From an uncultured Acidimicrobiales bacterium (GTDB lineage: Bacteria; Actinomycetota; Acidimicrobiia; Acidimicrobiales; Aldehydirespiratoraceae), in assembly GCA_958296055.1 (NCBI GenBank), contig CATQHS010000001.1, positions 1,460,277-1,524,276 of the forward strand: a stretch of DNA of 64,000 bases, in the 5' to 3' direction. Below are positions 18,486 through 26,384 of the stretch, one piece after another (position 1 is the stretch's first letter; each line of letters starts with the position of its first letter). The translations under genes and the position numbers were made by a program. The notes beneath the pieces were generated by a model that worked only from the letters and a program-made list of their open reading frames with translations, was not told the origin of the DNA and did no database searches.

Positions 18486-19115
18486 TCACAGCACGAACGA
18501 GAACTTGGGCACGTCGCCGTCGCAGTCCACCAGGCCGACGATCTTGACCCGGATGGCCCAGTCGTCGCCCAAAGCGGCCAGCACGTAATCGTTGCGGCTC
18601 GCGAACGGGGTCAGCCTCCCCCGGCGGTACTCCCAGGTGACGACCGAGCACCGGACTCGGGTCTCGCCGCCGTCGAGGGGCCAGGCCTCCACGTTGGACA
18701 CCGTCCGGACGGTGCGCGACGGCGGGTTCTGGGCGTGGGCCCAGCCGGTTTCCAGCAGGCCGATCCGGTCGGCCATGCGGCGCCGGTCGTCGAGCAGGTA
18801 CGACACCTGCTCGCGGGGGTCGCCGCTGAGGTCAAGCGGCACCCAGTACACGCAGTCGGGGGTGAAGCGGTCCAGCCAGGCCCGGTACCGGCGGTCGTCG
18901 AGCAGCCGGGCCTCGTGGTACAGGGCCTGCTCCGCCGCCGGGCGCAGCTCGGGGTGGCCGGGTCCCATCTCGTCGGCCCGGGCCGCGGCCATCTCGGCCA
19001 GCCGCTGGTACAAGGCGTCGTCCACCACCGATACGGCCCCGGCCTCGACGGGGACGGGGGCGGCGGCGGCCGCGGACCGGGTCTCGGCGGTTTCGTCCAC
19101 CACTGATACGGCCAT
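18486..19115 (-). CDS. Aromatic-ring-hydroxylating dioxygenase, beta subunit
   Basis: 209 residues of the SnoaL-like/NTF2-fold small subunit family: ALYHEARLLDDRRYRAWLD near 63-82, CVYWVPLD near 90 and RTVSNVEAW near 140. It has no metal centre and plays a structural role with an alpha subunit. It lies between an aldolase (3 bp away) and an alpha subunit (22 bp away), and is the only beta subunit for the four alpha subunits in the window. The N-terminal 35 residues contain a VSVVD(E/D) segment twice, encoded by near-identical DNA at about 19021 and 19095, a local duplication that makes the true start uncertain. Confidence 0.87.
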   Translation of the reverse strand: MAVSVVDETAETRSAAAAAPVPVEAGAVSVVDDALYQRLAEMAAARADEMGPGHPELRPAAEQALYHEARLLDDRRYRAWLDRFTPDCVYWVPLDLSGDPREQVSYLLDDRRRMADRIGLLETGWAHAQNPPSRTVRTVSNVEAWPLDGGETRVRCSVVTWEYRRGRLTPFASRNDYVLAALGDDWAIRVKIVGLVDCDGDVPKFSFVL

Positions 19116-19118
19116 CGC

Positions 19119-19907
19119 TCAGGGGTTCCCGTGGACGGCGGCGCGCAGGCGGGCCACCAGGCCGGCCGGGTCGTCGCTGCCCCACACGTTGCGCCCGAAG
19201 GCCACGCCGGCGGCTCCGGCGGCCACCACTCCCCGGGCCAGGTCCACCACCTGAGCGGCGTCGTTCACCTTGGGGCCGCCCAGGGCCACCACCGGGCCGG
19301 GGCAGGCCGCCGCCACCTCGGCGAACTCTTCGACCGGGCCCGGGCACATGGTTTTCACCGCGTCGGCGCCCAGCTCTATGGCGATCCGGGCCCCCCGGCC
19401 GATGTTCTCGGCCGTCCAGGGCACGGTTCGGGCCCAGCCCCCCGGGATCGACTCGGCCACCACCGGCAGCCCCACCCGCTCACACTCCGCGACCAGGCGG
19501 GCCAGCCGGCCCAGCGACCGCTCCTCGTCGGGGGTGCCCGGGAAGGTCATGACGATCACCGCGTCGGCCCCCAGCACCAGGGCTTCCTCGGCCCGGTACA
19601 GCAGCGACGAGGTGTCGCCGCCGGCGGGCTCGCCCAGATCGGAGATGCCGCCGTCCACCCGCAGGATCAGACCGCAGCCGGCGAAGGCCTCGGGCCGGGA
19701 CCGGGCCAGGTGCCAGGTGGCTAGGACGGCGTCGGGCCCGGCGGCGGCGACGGCATCGACGGCCGCGGCGGGCACCCCCGCGCCCAGGTAGGCGGGGTGG
19801 TCCATGGCCACGATCACCGCCCGGCCGTCCGGGCCGAAGACGTGACGGGCCCGCCGACGCTTCCCGGCCGCCACCGCCGACGGCATTGGTGAAGGGGCGT
19901 CAGCCAT
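19119..19907 (-). CDS. Class I aldolase, DeoC/LacD/FbaB-type
   Basis: 262 residues forming a TIM barrel. VIVAMDHPAYLG near residue 32 and GADAVKTMCPG near 180 match the DeoC/LacD/Fba class I group, where the Lys of VKT forms the Schiff base. GGPKVND near 205 and GVAFGRNVWG near 235 are phosphate-site loops. It would cleave or form a carbon-carbon bond on a keto substrate. Embedded between oxygenase subunit genes with 3-bp and 9-bp gaps, it is likely to act on a product of that pathway, for example after ring opening; this is inference. Confidence 0.82.
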   Translation of the reverse strand: MADAPSPMPSAVAAGKRRRARHVFGPDGRAVIVAMDHPAYLGAGVPAAAVDAVAAAGPDAVLATWHLARSRPEAFAGCGLILRVDGGISDLGEPAGGDTSSLLYRAEEALVLGADAVIVMTFPGTPDEERSLGRLARLVAECERVGLPVVAESIPGGWARTVPWTAENIGRGARIAIELGADAVKTMCPGPVEEFAEVAAACPGPVVALGGPKVNDAAQVVDLARGVVAAGAAGVAFGRNVWGSDDPAGLVARLRAAVHGNP

Positions 19908-19916
19908 GGGGCGGGA

Positions 19917-21095
19917 TCAACCGTCGACGGGCCCGTCGAACTCGTCGGAGGCCAGCGGGGTCGCCGTGTCGGCCCTCACCATTTTCATGACGTGGGCGGC
20001 CCGGCCCTCCCAGACGGAGGCCGGCCCGACCCGGTAGAACGGCGACCGCAGGTTGCCCATCAGCACGGTCACCATGTCGGTGTCCTCTTGATTGGTGGTG
20101 GCCAGCCGGTCCAGCTCGAAGTTCTGGTCCTCGATGGTCTTGTCGATGCCGTAGATGCGGCTGAACAGGCGAGTCCGGTCCGGGGCGATCGGATCGGCCC
20201 GCACCAAGATGAGCTGGGTGGGGTAGGGCAGCGGGGTCAGGTTGGGGTAGATGAAGTCGGCGTAGTGGCCCTTGAGCTGCTCGGGGGTGAGGTCGGTGCG
20301 GCCCCCCGAGGCGTCATCGGTCTCGATGTGGGGCTTGTAGCCGCTGCAGGTTCGGCCTTCGAAGCGCACGATGGTGTCCATCTGCTTGCGCAGGTGGTTG
20401 AGGCGCCGGTGGACGAAGCGGACGTGGTAGTCGTCGTTGGAGTTCTCCGCGAACGCCTTCCAGTTGATGGGGTAGGTCTCGTCGAGTTCGCGGTGGTAGC
20501 GGGTGAACCGGGAGAAGTCGTAGAGGTCGTAGCGCTCGGCCAGCGGGGCGATCCACTCCCTGAACGGCGGGGCCTTGCGGGACAGGCAGCCGAACACCAG
20601 CTTGTCCCAGGCCACCTCGATGCGGATGGGGACCAGCCCGTAGTCTTCGGCCGGGATGTCGTCGGGGTACATGCGGGCCCGGTCCGGGATGCCGATGAGG
20701 CGGCCGTCGATCCGGTAGGCCCAGTTGTGGTAGGGGCAGGTGAGGGTCTTGCCGCAGTGCCCGGCCGGCTCGAACAGCAGCCCCGAGGCCCGGTGCCGGC
20801 AGTTGTTGAGGAACCCCTTGACCGATCCGTCCTCTTGGCGGATGGCGATCACCGGCTGATAGCCGATGGTGCCGGTGATGTAGTCGCCCGGCTCGGCCAG
20901 GTCTTCGGTGTCGCCCAGCCACAGCCACGACCGGCCGTAGACCCGCACCATCTCCAAGTCGAACAGGCCCTGGTCGTAGACCTCGTAGGGCTGCAGCATC
21001 GGGCTCGGCACCGGCGCCTCCACCAGCCCGGCCGTCTCGTTGACGTGGCGCTCGAGCCGCTCGTCGACCGGCTCGGCCCGCAGATCGGTGATCAT
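19917..21095 (-). CDS. Rieske oxygenase, alpha subunit
   Basis: 392 residues from ATG 21095; a longer upstream frame is GC-rich run-on. Rieske ligands are CRHRASG and CPYHNW (residues ~83-105). The mononuclear iron site reads DDYHVRFVH (near 190-198) with upstream AENSND. It heads the operon aldolase - beta - second alpha. The two alpha subunits in one operon are clearly different in sequence, so they may act on successive substrates or one may work as a homotrimer. It is divergent from the amidase with a 71-bp intergenic region that should hold both promoters. Confidence 0.9.
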   Translation of the reverse strand: MITDLRAEPVDERLERHVNETAGLVEAPVPSPMLQPYEVYDQGLFDLEMVRVYGRSWLWLGDTEDLAEPGDYITGTIGYQPVIAIRQEDGSVKGFLNNCRHRASGLLFEPAGHCGKTLTCPYHNWAYRIDGRLIGIPDRARMYPDDIPAEDYGLVPIRIEVAWDKLVFGCLSRKAPPFREWIAPLAERYDLYDFSRFTRYHRELDETYPINWKAFAENSNDDYHVRFVHRRLNHLRKQMDTIVRFEGRTCSGYKPHIETDDASGGRTDLTPEQLKGHYADFIYPNLTPLPYPTQLILVRADPIAPDRTRLFSRIYGIDKTIEDQNFELDRLATTNQEDTDMVTVLMGNLRSPFYRVGPASVWEGRAAHVMKMVRADTATPLASDEFDGPVDG

Positions 21096-21166
21096 CGCCC
21101 GCGATCCTAACCGGTGGCCCGGACCCCGACCCAGCGGCGGCGGCTGTTCCCGGCGAGACTGGGGCC

Positions 21167-22777
21167 GTGGACTCCGCCGTCTTCCCCGAGTCGATCGTGG
21201 CTGGGGCCGCCGCGGCCCAGGCCACCCTGGCCGACAAGCTGGCCGATCTGGCCGCGGTCCGCCTGCCGTTTTTGGCCGGGCCCGGGCATACAGCGGCCGA
21301 GCGCTGGATCGACTCCGGCGGGCTGGAAGGGTCGGGTTCGGGCTGGTCACCGGCCGCGGCGGCGGACGGGGGCGACGGATCGGACGGCGCGGGCGATCCG
21401 GCGGGGTGGAGCGTGGCGGACCTGCTGGCCGGGTTCCGGGCCGGACGGCTCGACCCGGTGGACGCGGTGGAGACCGCCCTGGCCCGGATGGATGCCACCG
21501 ACGGCGAACTGCACGCGGTGGTAGCTCGTCTTGACGACCGGGCCCGGGCCGCGGCGATTGAGTCGTCGGCCCGCTGGCGGGCCGGGACGGCCCGGCCGCT
21601 GGAGGGGGTGCCGGTGGGGGTCAAGGACATCATCGAGACCGCTGGGGCTCCGACCCGGGCTGGGTCGCCGCTGTTCGCCGACCACGTGCCTGTGGCCAAC
21701 GCGACCGTGGTGGACCGACTGGAGCGGGCCGGCGCAGTGGTGATGGCCAAGACCGCCACCCCCGAACTGGCCTTCGGAGACGAGACCGGCGCCGGGGCGG
21801 TCAACCCCTGGGGCGCAGGCCGCTGGACTGGCGGCAGTTCCTCGGGCTCGGCCGTAGCCCTGGCCGCGGGTCAGGTCCCGGCCGCGCTGGGCACCGACAC
21901 CGGGGGCTCGATCCGGGTTCCGGCCTCGTACTGCGGGGTGAGCGGGATCAAGCCGACGTTCGGCCGGGTGCCCCGGACCGGGGTGTTCCCGGTCTCGTGG
22001 TCCTTCGACCACGTCGGCCCCATGGCCCGCACCGTCGAGGACTTGGCCCTGCTGCTGACAGTGCTGGCCGGTGCCGATCCAGCCGACCCCTACTCGTCGG
22101 ACCGGCCCGTCCCCGACTACGCCGCGGCAGTGGCTTCGGGCGCGGCCAGCGGTCTCGGAGGTCTGCGGGTCGGCTTGCCCCAGGGCTGGCTGGCCCAGGG
22201 CTGCAGCTCCGGCGTCATGGCCGCCCGGGACTCGGCCGCCGACACGCTGGCCGACCTGGGCGCGGAGATCGTCCCGGTGGAAGTCCCCCGGGCCGAGTTA
22301 GCCGGCACCGTCGCCTGGCTGGTCACCGTGGTGGAGTTCGCGGCCAACCACGACTCCCGCCTCGACCAGGTGGAGGACTTCACCGCCTCAGCCGCCCACC
22401 GGCTGGTGGCCGGGGCCCGCACCAGCGCCGGCGACTACCTGCGGGCGCTGCGGGCCCGGCGGCTGGTGCAGCAGGACTTCGACGCTGTCTTCGAGCGAGT
22501 GGACGCAGTGCTGACCCCGGCCACTCCCCTCGCCGCCCCCGCCCTGGCCACCTTCTTCGACGACGGCGACCGGCTCTGGCTGGACAAGGTGGCCCGCAAC
22601 TTCTTGATCTTCAACGTCACCGGCATGCCCGCGCTGGTGATGCCGGCCGGCACCGACGACGGCCTGCCCGTCGCCGTGCAGATCGCGGCCCCACCCCACC
22701 GCGACGACCTGTGCCTGGCCGTGGGCGCCGCCTTCCAGCAAACCACCGACCACCACCTTCAAATGCCGACTATGTAG
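21167..22777 (+). CDS. Amidase signature family hydrolase
   Basis: 536 residues. The Ser-cisSer-Lys triad is visible: Lys153 in GVKDII, the cis-Ser in GGSSSGSA (about 222-229) and the nucleophile Ser248 in DTGGSIR. The family hydrolyses amide bonds (GatA, aryl and acyl amidases). No gatB or gatC is adjacent, so a catabolic amidase is likelier than the tRNA amidotransferase. An extra ~90-residue N-terminal helical/Gly-rich region precedes the core. GTG start at 21167. The 3' end overlaps the tail of the convergent PD40 gene by 19 bp. Confidence 0.88.
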   Translation: MDSAVFPESIVAGAAAAQATLADKLADLAAVRLPFLAGPGHTAAERWIDSGGLEGSGSGWSPAAAADGGDGSDGAGDPAGWSVADLLAGFRAGRLDPVDAVETALARMDATDGELHAVVARLDDRARAAAIESSARWRAGTARPLEGVPVGVKDIIETAGAPTRAGSPLFADHVPVANATVVDRLERAGAVVMAKTATPELAFGDETGAGAVNPWGAGRWTGGSSSGSAVALAAGQVPAALGTDTGGSIRVPASYCGVSGIKPTFGRVPRTGVFPVSWSFDHVGPMARTVEDLALLLTVLAGADPADPYSSDRPVPDYAAAVASGAASGLGGLRVGLPQGWLAQGCSSGVMAARDSAADTLADLGAEIVPVEVPRAELAGTVAWLVTVVEFAANHDSRLDQVEDFTASAAHRLVAGARTSAGDYLRALRARRLVQQDFDAVFERVDAVLTPATPLAAPALATFFDDGDRLWLDKVARNFLIFNVTGMPALVMPAGTDDGLPVAVQIAAPPHRDDLCLAVGAAFQQTTDHHLQMPTM

Positions 22778-23991
22778 ATGTCGTACTGGCCTTGGTGGTC
22801 GCTGGCGAAGAGGATCTGCGTGCCGTCGGGCGACCAGACCCCGACGGAGTCGTCGGTGTTGACGTCGGTCAGTTGGCGCACGCCGGAGCCGTCGGCTCGC
22901 ATCACGTAGAGGTCGAACCGGCCGTCGCCGCTGTTGCTGGTGAAGAGAATGTGCTCGCCGTCGGGTGACCAGGCCGGGTCCCAGACGTTGGCGTTCGGGT
23001 CGGTCAGCGGTTCGACGGTCGGGCGCCCGTCGGGGCCGTCGTCGTCGAGGCGGATGACGCTGGCCGGGTAGGGGGCGTCGGCGGCGGTGGTGAGGACGGC
23101 CCGCGGATGGGCGGTGAAGACGGCCCGGGCGCCGTCTGGCGACCAGTCCGGGCCGATGTCGGCAGTGTCGTTCTCGGTGAGCTGGCGCTCGTTGGATCCG
23201 TCGGCGTTCACCATGAACAGCTCGAGTTCGCCGTCGCGGTCGCTGGTGAAGAGGACGCGCGACCCGTCCGGCGACCAAACCGGGTCGAAATTGTCGGTGC
23301 CGCTCTCGGTGAGCCGGCGCACATCGGTGCCGTCGGGTTGCATCGAATAGAGGCCGTAGCCGCCGTCGCGGTCGCTGGTGAAGAGGATGCGCTCACCGGT
23401 GGGCGACCAGACCGGGTCGCTTTCGTAGGCCTCGTCGCGGGTCAGTCGGCGCACGTCCGATCCGTCGGCGGCCATCACGAAGATCTCGCGGTCGCCGTCG
23501 GGGTTGCCGGTGAAGAGGATGTGCTCGCCGTCGGGCGAGAATCCCTCCGCCGCGACCCAGTCGATGGCGTCGTCGTCGGTCAGTCGGTGCACGTCCGATC
23601 CGTCGGCGGCCATCACGAAGACATCGGTGTCGCCCGCCTCGGCACCGTGCCCCCGACCGCTGGTGAAGAGAATCTGCGTGCCGTCCGGCGACCAGATCGG
23701 GCCGAAGTCGTCGGCCGGATCATCGGTCAGCCGCACCATGCTCGACCCAGCACCTTGTGGTGACGGCTCGATCTCGACCGTGTCCTCCGGCGGCGGAGGC
23801 CCATCCGTTGGTGCCAGCACGGGCTCGGGTTCCGGTTGCGGTTCGGGTTCTGCTTCTTCGGCCGGTGACGAGGGTGTCGGGACCGTGGAATCGGGCCCAC
23901 CGTCTCCGCAGCCTTGAACGGCGATCGCCGCCAGCGCCCAAGCCGCCGCGCCCAGCCCGGACAGAAGGATTCTCGGCAGCGGCATTCTCAT
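22759..23991 (-). CDS. TolB-like PD40 beta-propeller lipoprotein
   Basis: About 410 residues. A signal peptide ends in the lipobox AVQGC, so the protein is probably anchored outside the cell membrane. An acidic Pro/Glu-rich linker follows (to ~residue 85). Seven PD40/WD40-like blades then repeat the pattern WSPDGxxILFTSDRDG. The DNA repeats the same pattern about every 130-140 bp, a recent-looking internal amplification. Such propellers bind proteins or polysaccharides; the partner is unknown. ATG 23991 is preferred because it puts the signal peptide at the N-terminus; a GTG at 24012 is also possible. Confidence 0.82.
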   Translation of the reverse strand: MRMPLPRILLSGLGAAAWALAAIAVQGCGDGGPDSTVPTPSSPAEEAEPEPQPEPEPVLAPTDGPPPPEDTVEIEPSPQGAGSSMVRLTDDPADDFGPIWSPDGTQILFTSGRGHGAEAGDTDVFVMAADGSDVHRLTDDDAIDWVAAEGFSPDGEHILFTGNPDGDREIFVMAADGSDVRRLTRDEAYESDPVWSPTGERILFTSDRDGGYGLYSMQPDGTDVRRLTESGTDNFDPVWSPDGSRVLFTSDRDGELELFMVNADGSNERQLTENDTADIGPDWSPDGARAVFTAHPRAVLTTAADAPYPASVIRLDDDGPDGRPTVEPLTDPNANVWDPAWSPDGEHILFTSNSGDGRFDLYVMRADGSGVRQLTDVNTDDSVGVWSPDGTQILFASDHQGQYDIYIVGI

Positions 23992-24062
23992 CCGCACCTG
24001 CCTGTGCAACACTTCTGGACCGAACCGAGCACTACGCCCAAACCCTCGATAAGGAGACCTAC

Positions 24063-25238
24063 GTGACCATCTTGACCGATGAGCTCCTGGCCAGCTTCGG
24101 CGATTCGATCGGCCCGATCAACGAGGCCCGGCTGCTGCCGCCCGTCCTGTACACCTCGCCGGAGTTCTACGAGTTCGAGCGGCGGGCCATCTTCCAGCGG
24201 GAGTGGCTGTGCGTGGGCCGGGTCGACCAGTTGGCCGAGCCCGGCGACTTCCGCTGCATCACTATCGCGGGCGAGCCCCTGGTGGCGGCCCGGGACAACG
24301 ACGGCGAGCTGCGGGTCATGTCGGCGGTGTGCCGCCACCGGGGCATGGTCCTGGCCGAGGGCTCCGGCAACTGCCGCCGGTTCACCTGCCCCTACCACCA
24401 CTGGAGCTACGGGCTCGACGGCCGGCTCCTCGGCACCCCGGCCATGGACCGGGCCGTCGGCTTCGACCCGGCCGAGCACGGGCTGGTCGAACTCAAGGTG
24501 GAGATCTGGCAGGGGTTTGTCATGGCCAACTTCGACCCCGACGCCGCCCCGTTCGGCCCGACCATGGCCAAGATCGACGTCATGCTCGAGAACTACGGGC
24601 TGGAGACCACCACCACCCTGGAGGGCAAGACCATCCCCGGATTGGCCTGGAACTGGAAGGTCATGATGGAGAACTTCAACGACCCCTACCACGCCAGCCG
24701 GCTCCACGGGGCGCTTCAGACCTTCGCCCCCAGCCACATGAACGACTTCCTGGACTGGGACGACGACGACGGCGCCGTCGGCCGGGTCCAGCACTTCGTC
24801 GACATCGACAGCTCGTTCAACCCGACCCAGCGCTGCATCCTGCCGGTGTTCGCCAACCTCACCGAGGACCAGCGCCGCCGGGGCGGGTTCGTGCTGATTC
24901 CGCCCACCTTGGCTTTGGCCATCGTCCCCGACGAGGTGGCCTACTTCATCATCAGCCCCGACGGCCCCGGCCACATCACCATCCACATCGGCTACTGCTT
25001 CGAGTCCTCGGCCCTCAAGGACCCGCTGTTCGAATACCTGTTCGAGGCGGCCGAGGCCGGCGTCAACAACTTCAACGTGCAGGACATCTACGCGGACGAG
25101 ATGACCCAGAAGGGCCTCAACTCCCACCTGGCCCCCCGGGGCCGCTACTCGTGGCAGGAGGAGACCCTGGTCCAGTTCAACCGCTGGCTGGTGAAGCGCT
25201 ACCGCCAATCCTGGCCCAACGGCGCCACCGCCCGGTAG
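24063..25238 (+). CDS. Rieske oxygenase, alpha subunit
   Basis: 391 residues from GTG 24063, which is preceded by a strong AAGGAG site seven bases upstream; the frame upstream of it is not coding. Rieske ligands CRHRGM and CPYHHW (residues ~85-112); iron site NDPYHASRLH near 203-212. It stands alone without a beta subunit, so it may be a homotrimeric (three-alpha) oxygenase. Its closest relative in the window by eye is the one at 47139 (shared EWLCVGR and CRHR contexts). Substrate not inferable. Confidence 0.9.
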   Translation: MTILTDELLASFGDSIGPINEARLLPPVLYTSPEFYEFERRAIFQREWLCVGRVDQLAEPGDFRCITIAGEPLVAARDNDGELRVMSAVCRHRGMVLAEGSGNCRRFTCPYHHWSYGLDGRLLGTPAMDRAVGFDPAEHGLVELKVEIWQGFVMANFDPDAAPFGPTMAKIDVMLENYGLETTTTLEGKTIPGLAWNWKVMMENFNDPYHASRLHGALQTFAPSHMNDFLDWDDDDGAVGRVQHFVDIDSSFNPTQRCILPVFANLTEDQRRRGGFVLIPPTLALAIVPDEVAYFIISPDGPGHITIHIGYCFESSALKDPLFEYLFEAAEAGVNNFNVQDIYADEMTQKGLNSHLAPRGRYSWQEETLVQFNRWLVKRYRQSWPNGATAR

Positions 25239-25279
25239 CCCCTCAGCAGTTTTCGGGCGGGTCTCCAGCGCGGTTGGCT

Positions 25280-26233
25280 CTAGCCCAGCCGGTTTCCGGT
25301 TTCCAAATCGTGAATGCGGCGCAATTGACGCATTTCATCCACAGCGTCTAGGTACCGTTTTACTTCTGGATGTCTGCTCAAGTCCTTACCGGAGTTTCTG
25401 TCTTCTAAAGCTCCGATAAGAATGGTAGCCACATTTTCAGCAGCATTCAGATATGCTTCAACCCGACTGGCAGGCAAGTAATCAGAAGCTATGCCTTCAG
25501 CATCATAAGTGGATATAGCATTTCTAACGTTTTCCGTTTCGATGGAGTCTGGTAAACTGCTCAATAGAGCATCCAAGCGATGGGTTTTTGGTGGTGGCGC
25601 ATTCCTCAAGGTATGGTGAAGCGCCTTCAGAGAAGTCTCTAGAACCATATCTATATTGGTCACAATATTTACATACCGATAGTACTGGTACCATGAAAGT
25701 TCTTCGTCAGGATCATCGTGATGCAGTTCTATTTCCTTCGGCCGAGGCAGGAACGAACCATTGGCACGATCGTAGGCAACCCACGCCTCATGAAGTCGTT
25801 TGTAGGCTTCATCTAAATCAGATGTCGGTTTGTCCGTTGCTTTGTCCTTGTTCATGCGTATAACCGGCTCTTTCGATTGATGTAGATCCACTAGATCGGC
25901 GGAGATGGCCCGTTCAAAGCTTGTAAACAGCTCAGATCGGGTACTCCACTCGCGTGTATCGGTGACCACAACGCTGACCCGGTGATCAATGCCTGAACGG
26001 GCATCGTCTAATGCCGACCGGCACCGGCTAGCGATCCGTTTCCGCTCTGCATAGTCGATGTCATCGAACACGATCAGCAAGTCGACGTCGCTTTCGGGTG
26101 TGGCCTCGCCGCGAGCCACAGACCCGTACAAGCAGATCCGCCTGATTCCAGGCACCCGGTCGGCCATGTCCCGCGCCGCCGTCCGAGCCATGTCAACGGT
26201 CGGTAGGCAGCCGCTCTTCACCGGTGCGGCCAT
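25280..26233 (-). CDS. MNT nucleotidyltransferase fused to a HEPN-like domain
   Basis: 317 residues. The N-terminal third has the minimal nucleotidyltransferase motif GSVARGEATPESDVDL (residues ~38-53) with both Asp ligands. The C-terminal part is all-helical and resembles HEPN domains (LKALHHTLRN, then KTHRLDALLSSL). In MNT-HEPN toxin-antitoxin systems these are usually two proteins, the MNT enzyme adenylylating and silencing the HEPN ribonuclease; here they are one chain. The canonical HEPN RxxxxH motif is not obvious. GC is lower than in neighbouring genes, suggesting transfer. A DNA-repair-type nucleotidyltransferase is an alternative reading. Confidence 0.72.
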   Translation of the reverse strand: MAAPVKSGCLPTVDMARTAARDMADRVPGIRRICLYGSVARGEATPESDVDLLIVFDDIDYAERKRIASRCRSALDDARSGIDHRVSVVVTDTREWSTRSELFTSFERAISADLVDLHQSKEPVIRMNKDKATDKPTSDLDEAYKRLHEAWVAYDRANGSFLPRPKEIELHHDDPDEELSWYQYYRYVNIVTNIDMVLETSLKALHHTLRNAPPPKTHRLDALLSSLPDSIETENVRNAISTYDAEGIASDYLPASRVEAYLNAAENVATILIGALEDRNSGKDLSRHPEVKRYLDAVDEMRQLRRIHDLETGNRLG

Positions 26234-26384
26234 GTGCTCATCCTAGGCGCAGACGGGCGGCGCCGGAGGAGGCCGCAGAAGTCCAGAATGGGAGCCGTTC
26301 CGTGAGATGGTTCCGTTAGAGTTGCCTCTTCGGCGGGGGCGGCCGGGATTAGAGCCGCCCGTCGGTCTGCGGGAGGGGGAAGCC

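Noticed and set aside
21167-22777. Glutamyl-tRNA amidotransferase subunit A
   Set aside because: Triad and fold fit, but no gatB or gatC neighbours exist and the context is catabolic, so the general amidase call is kept.
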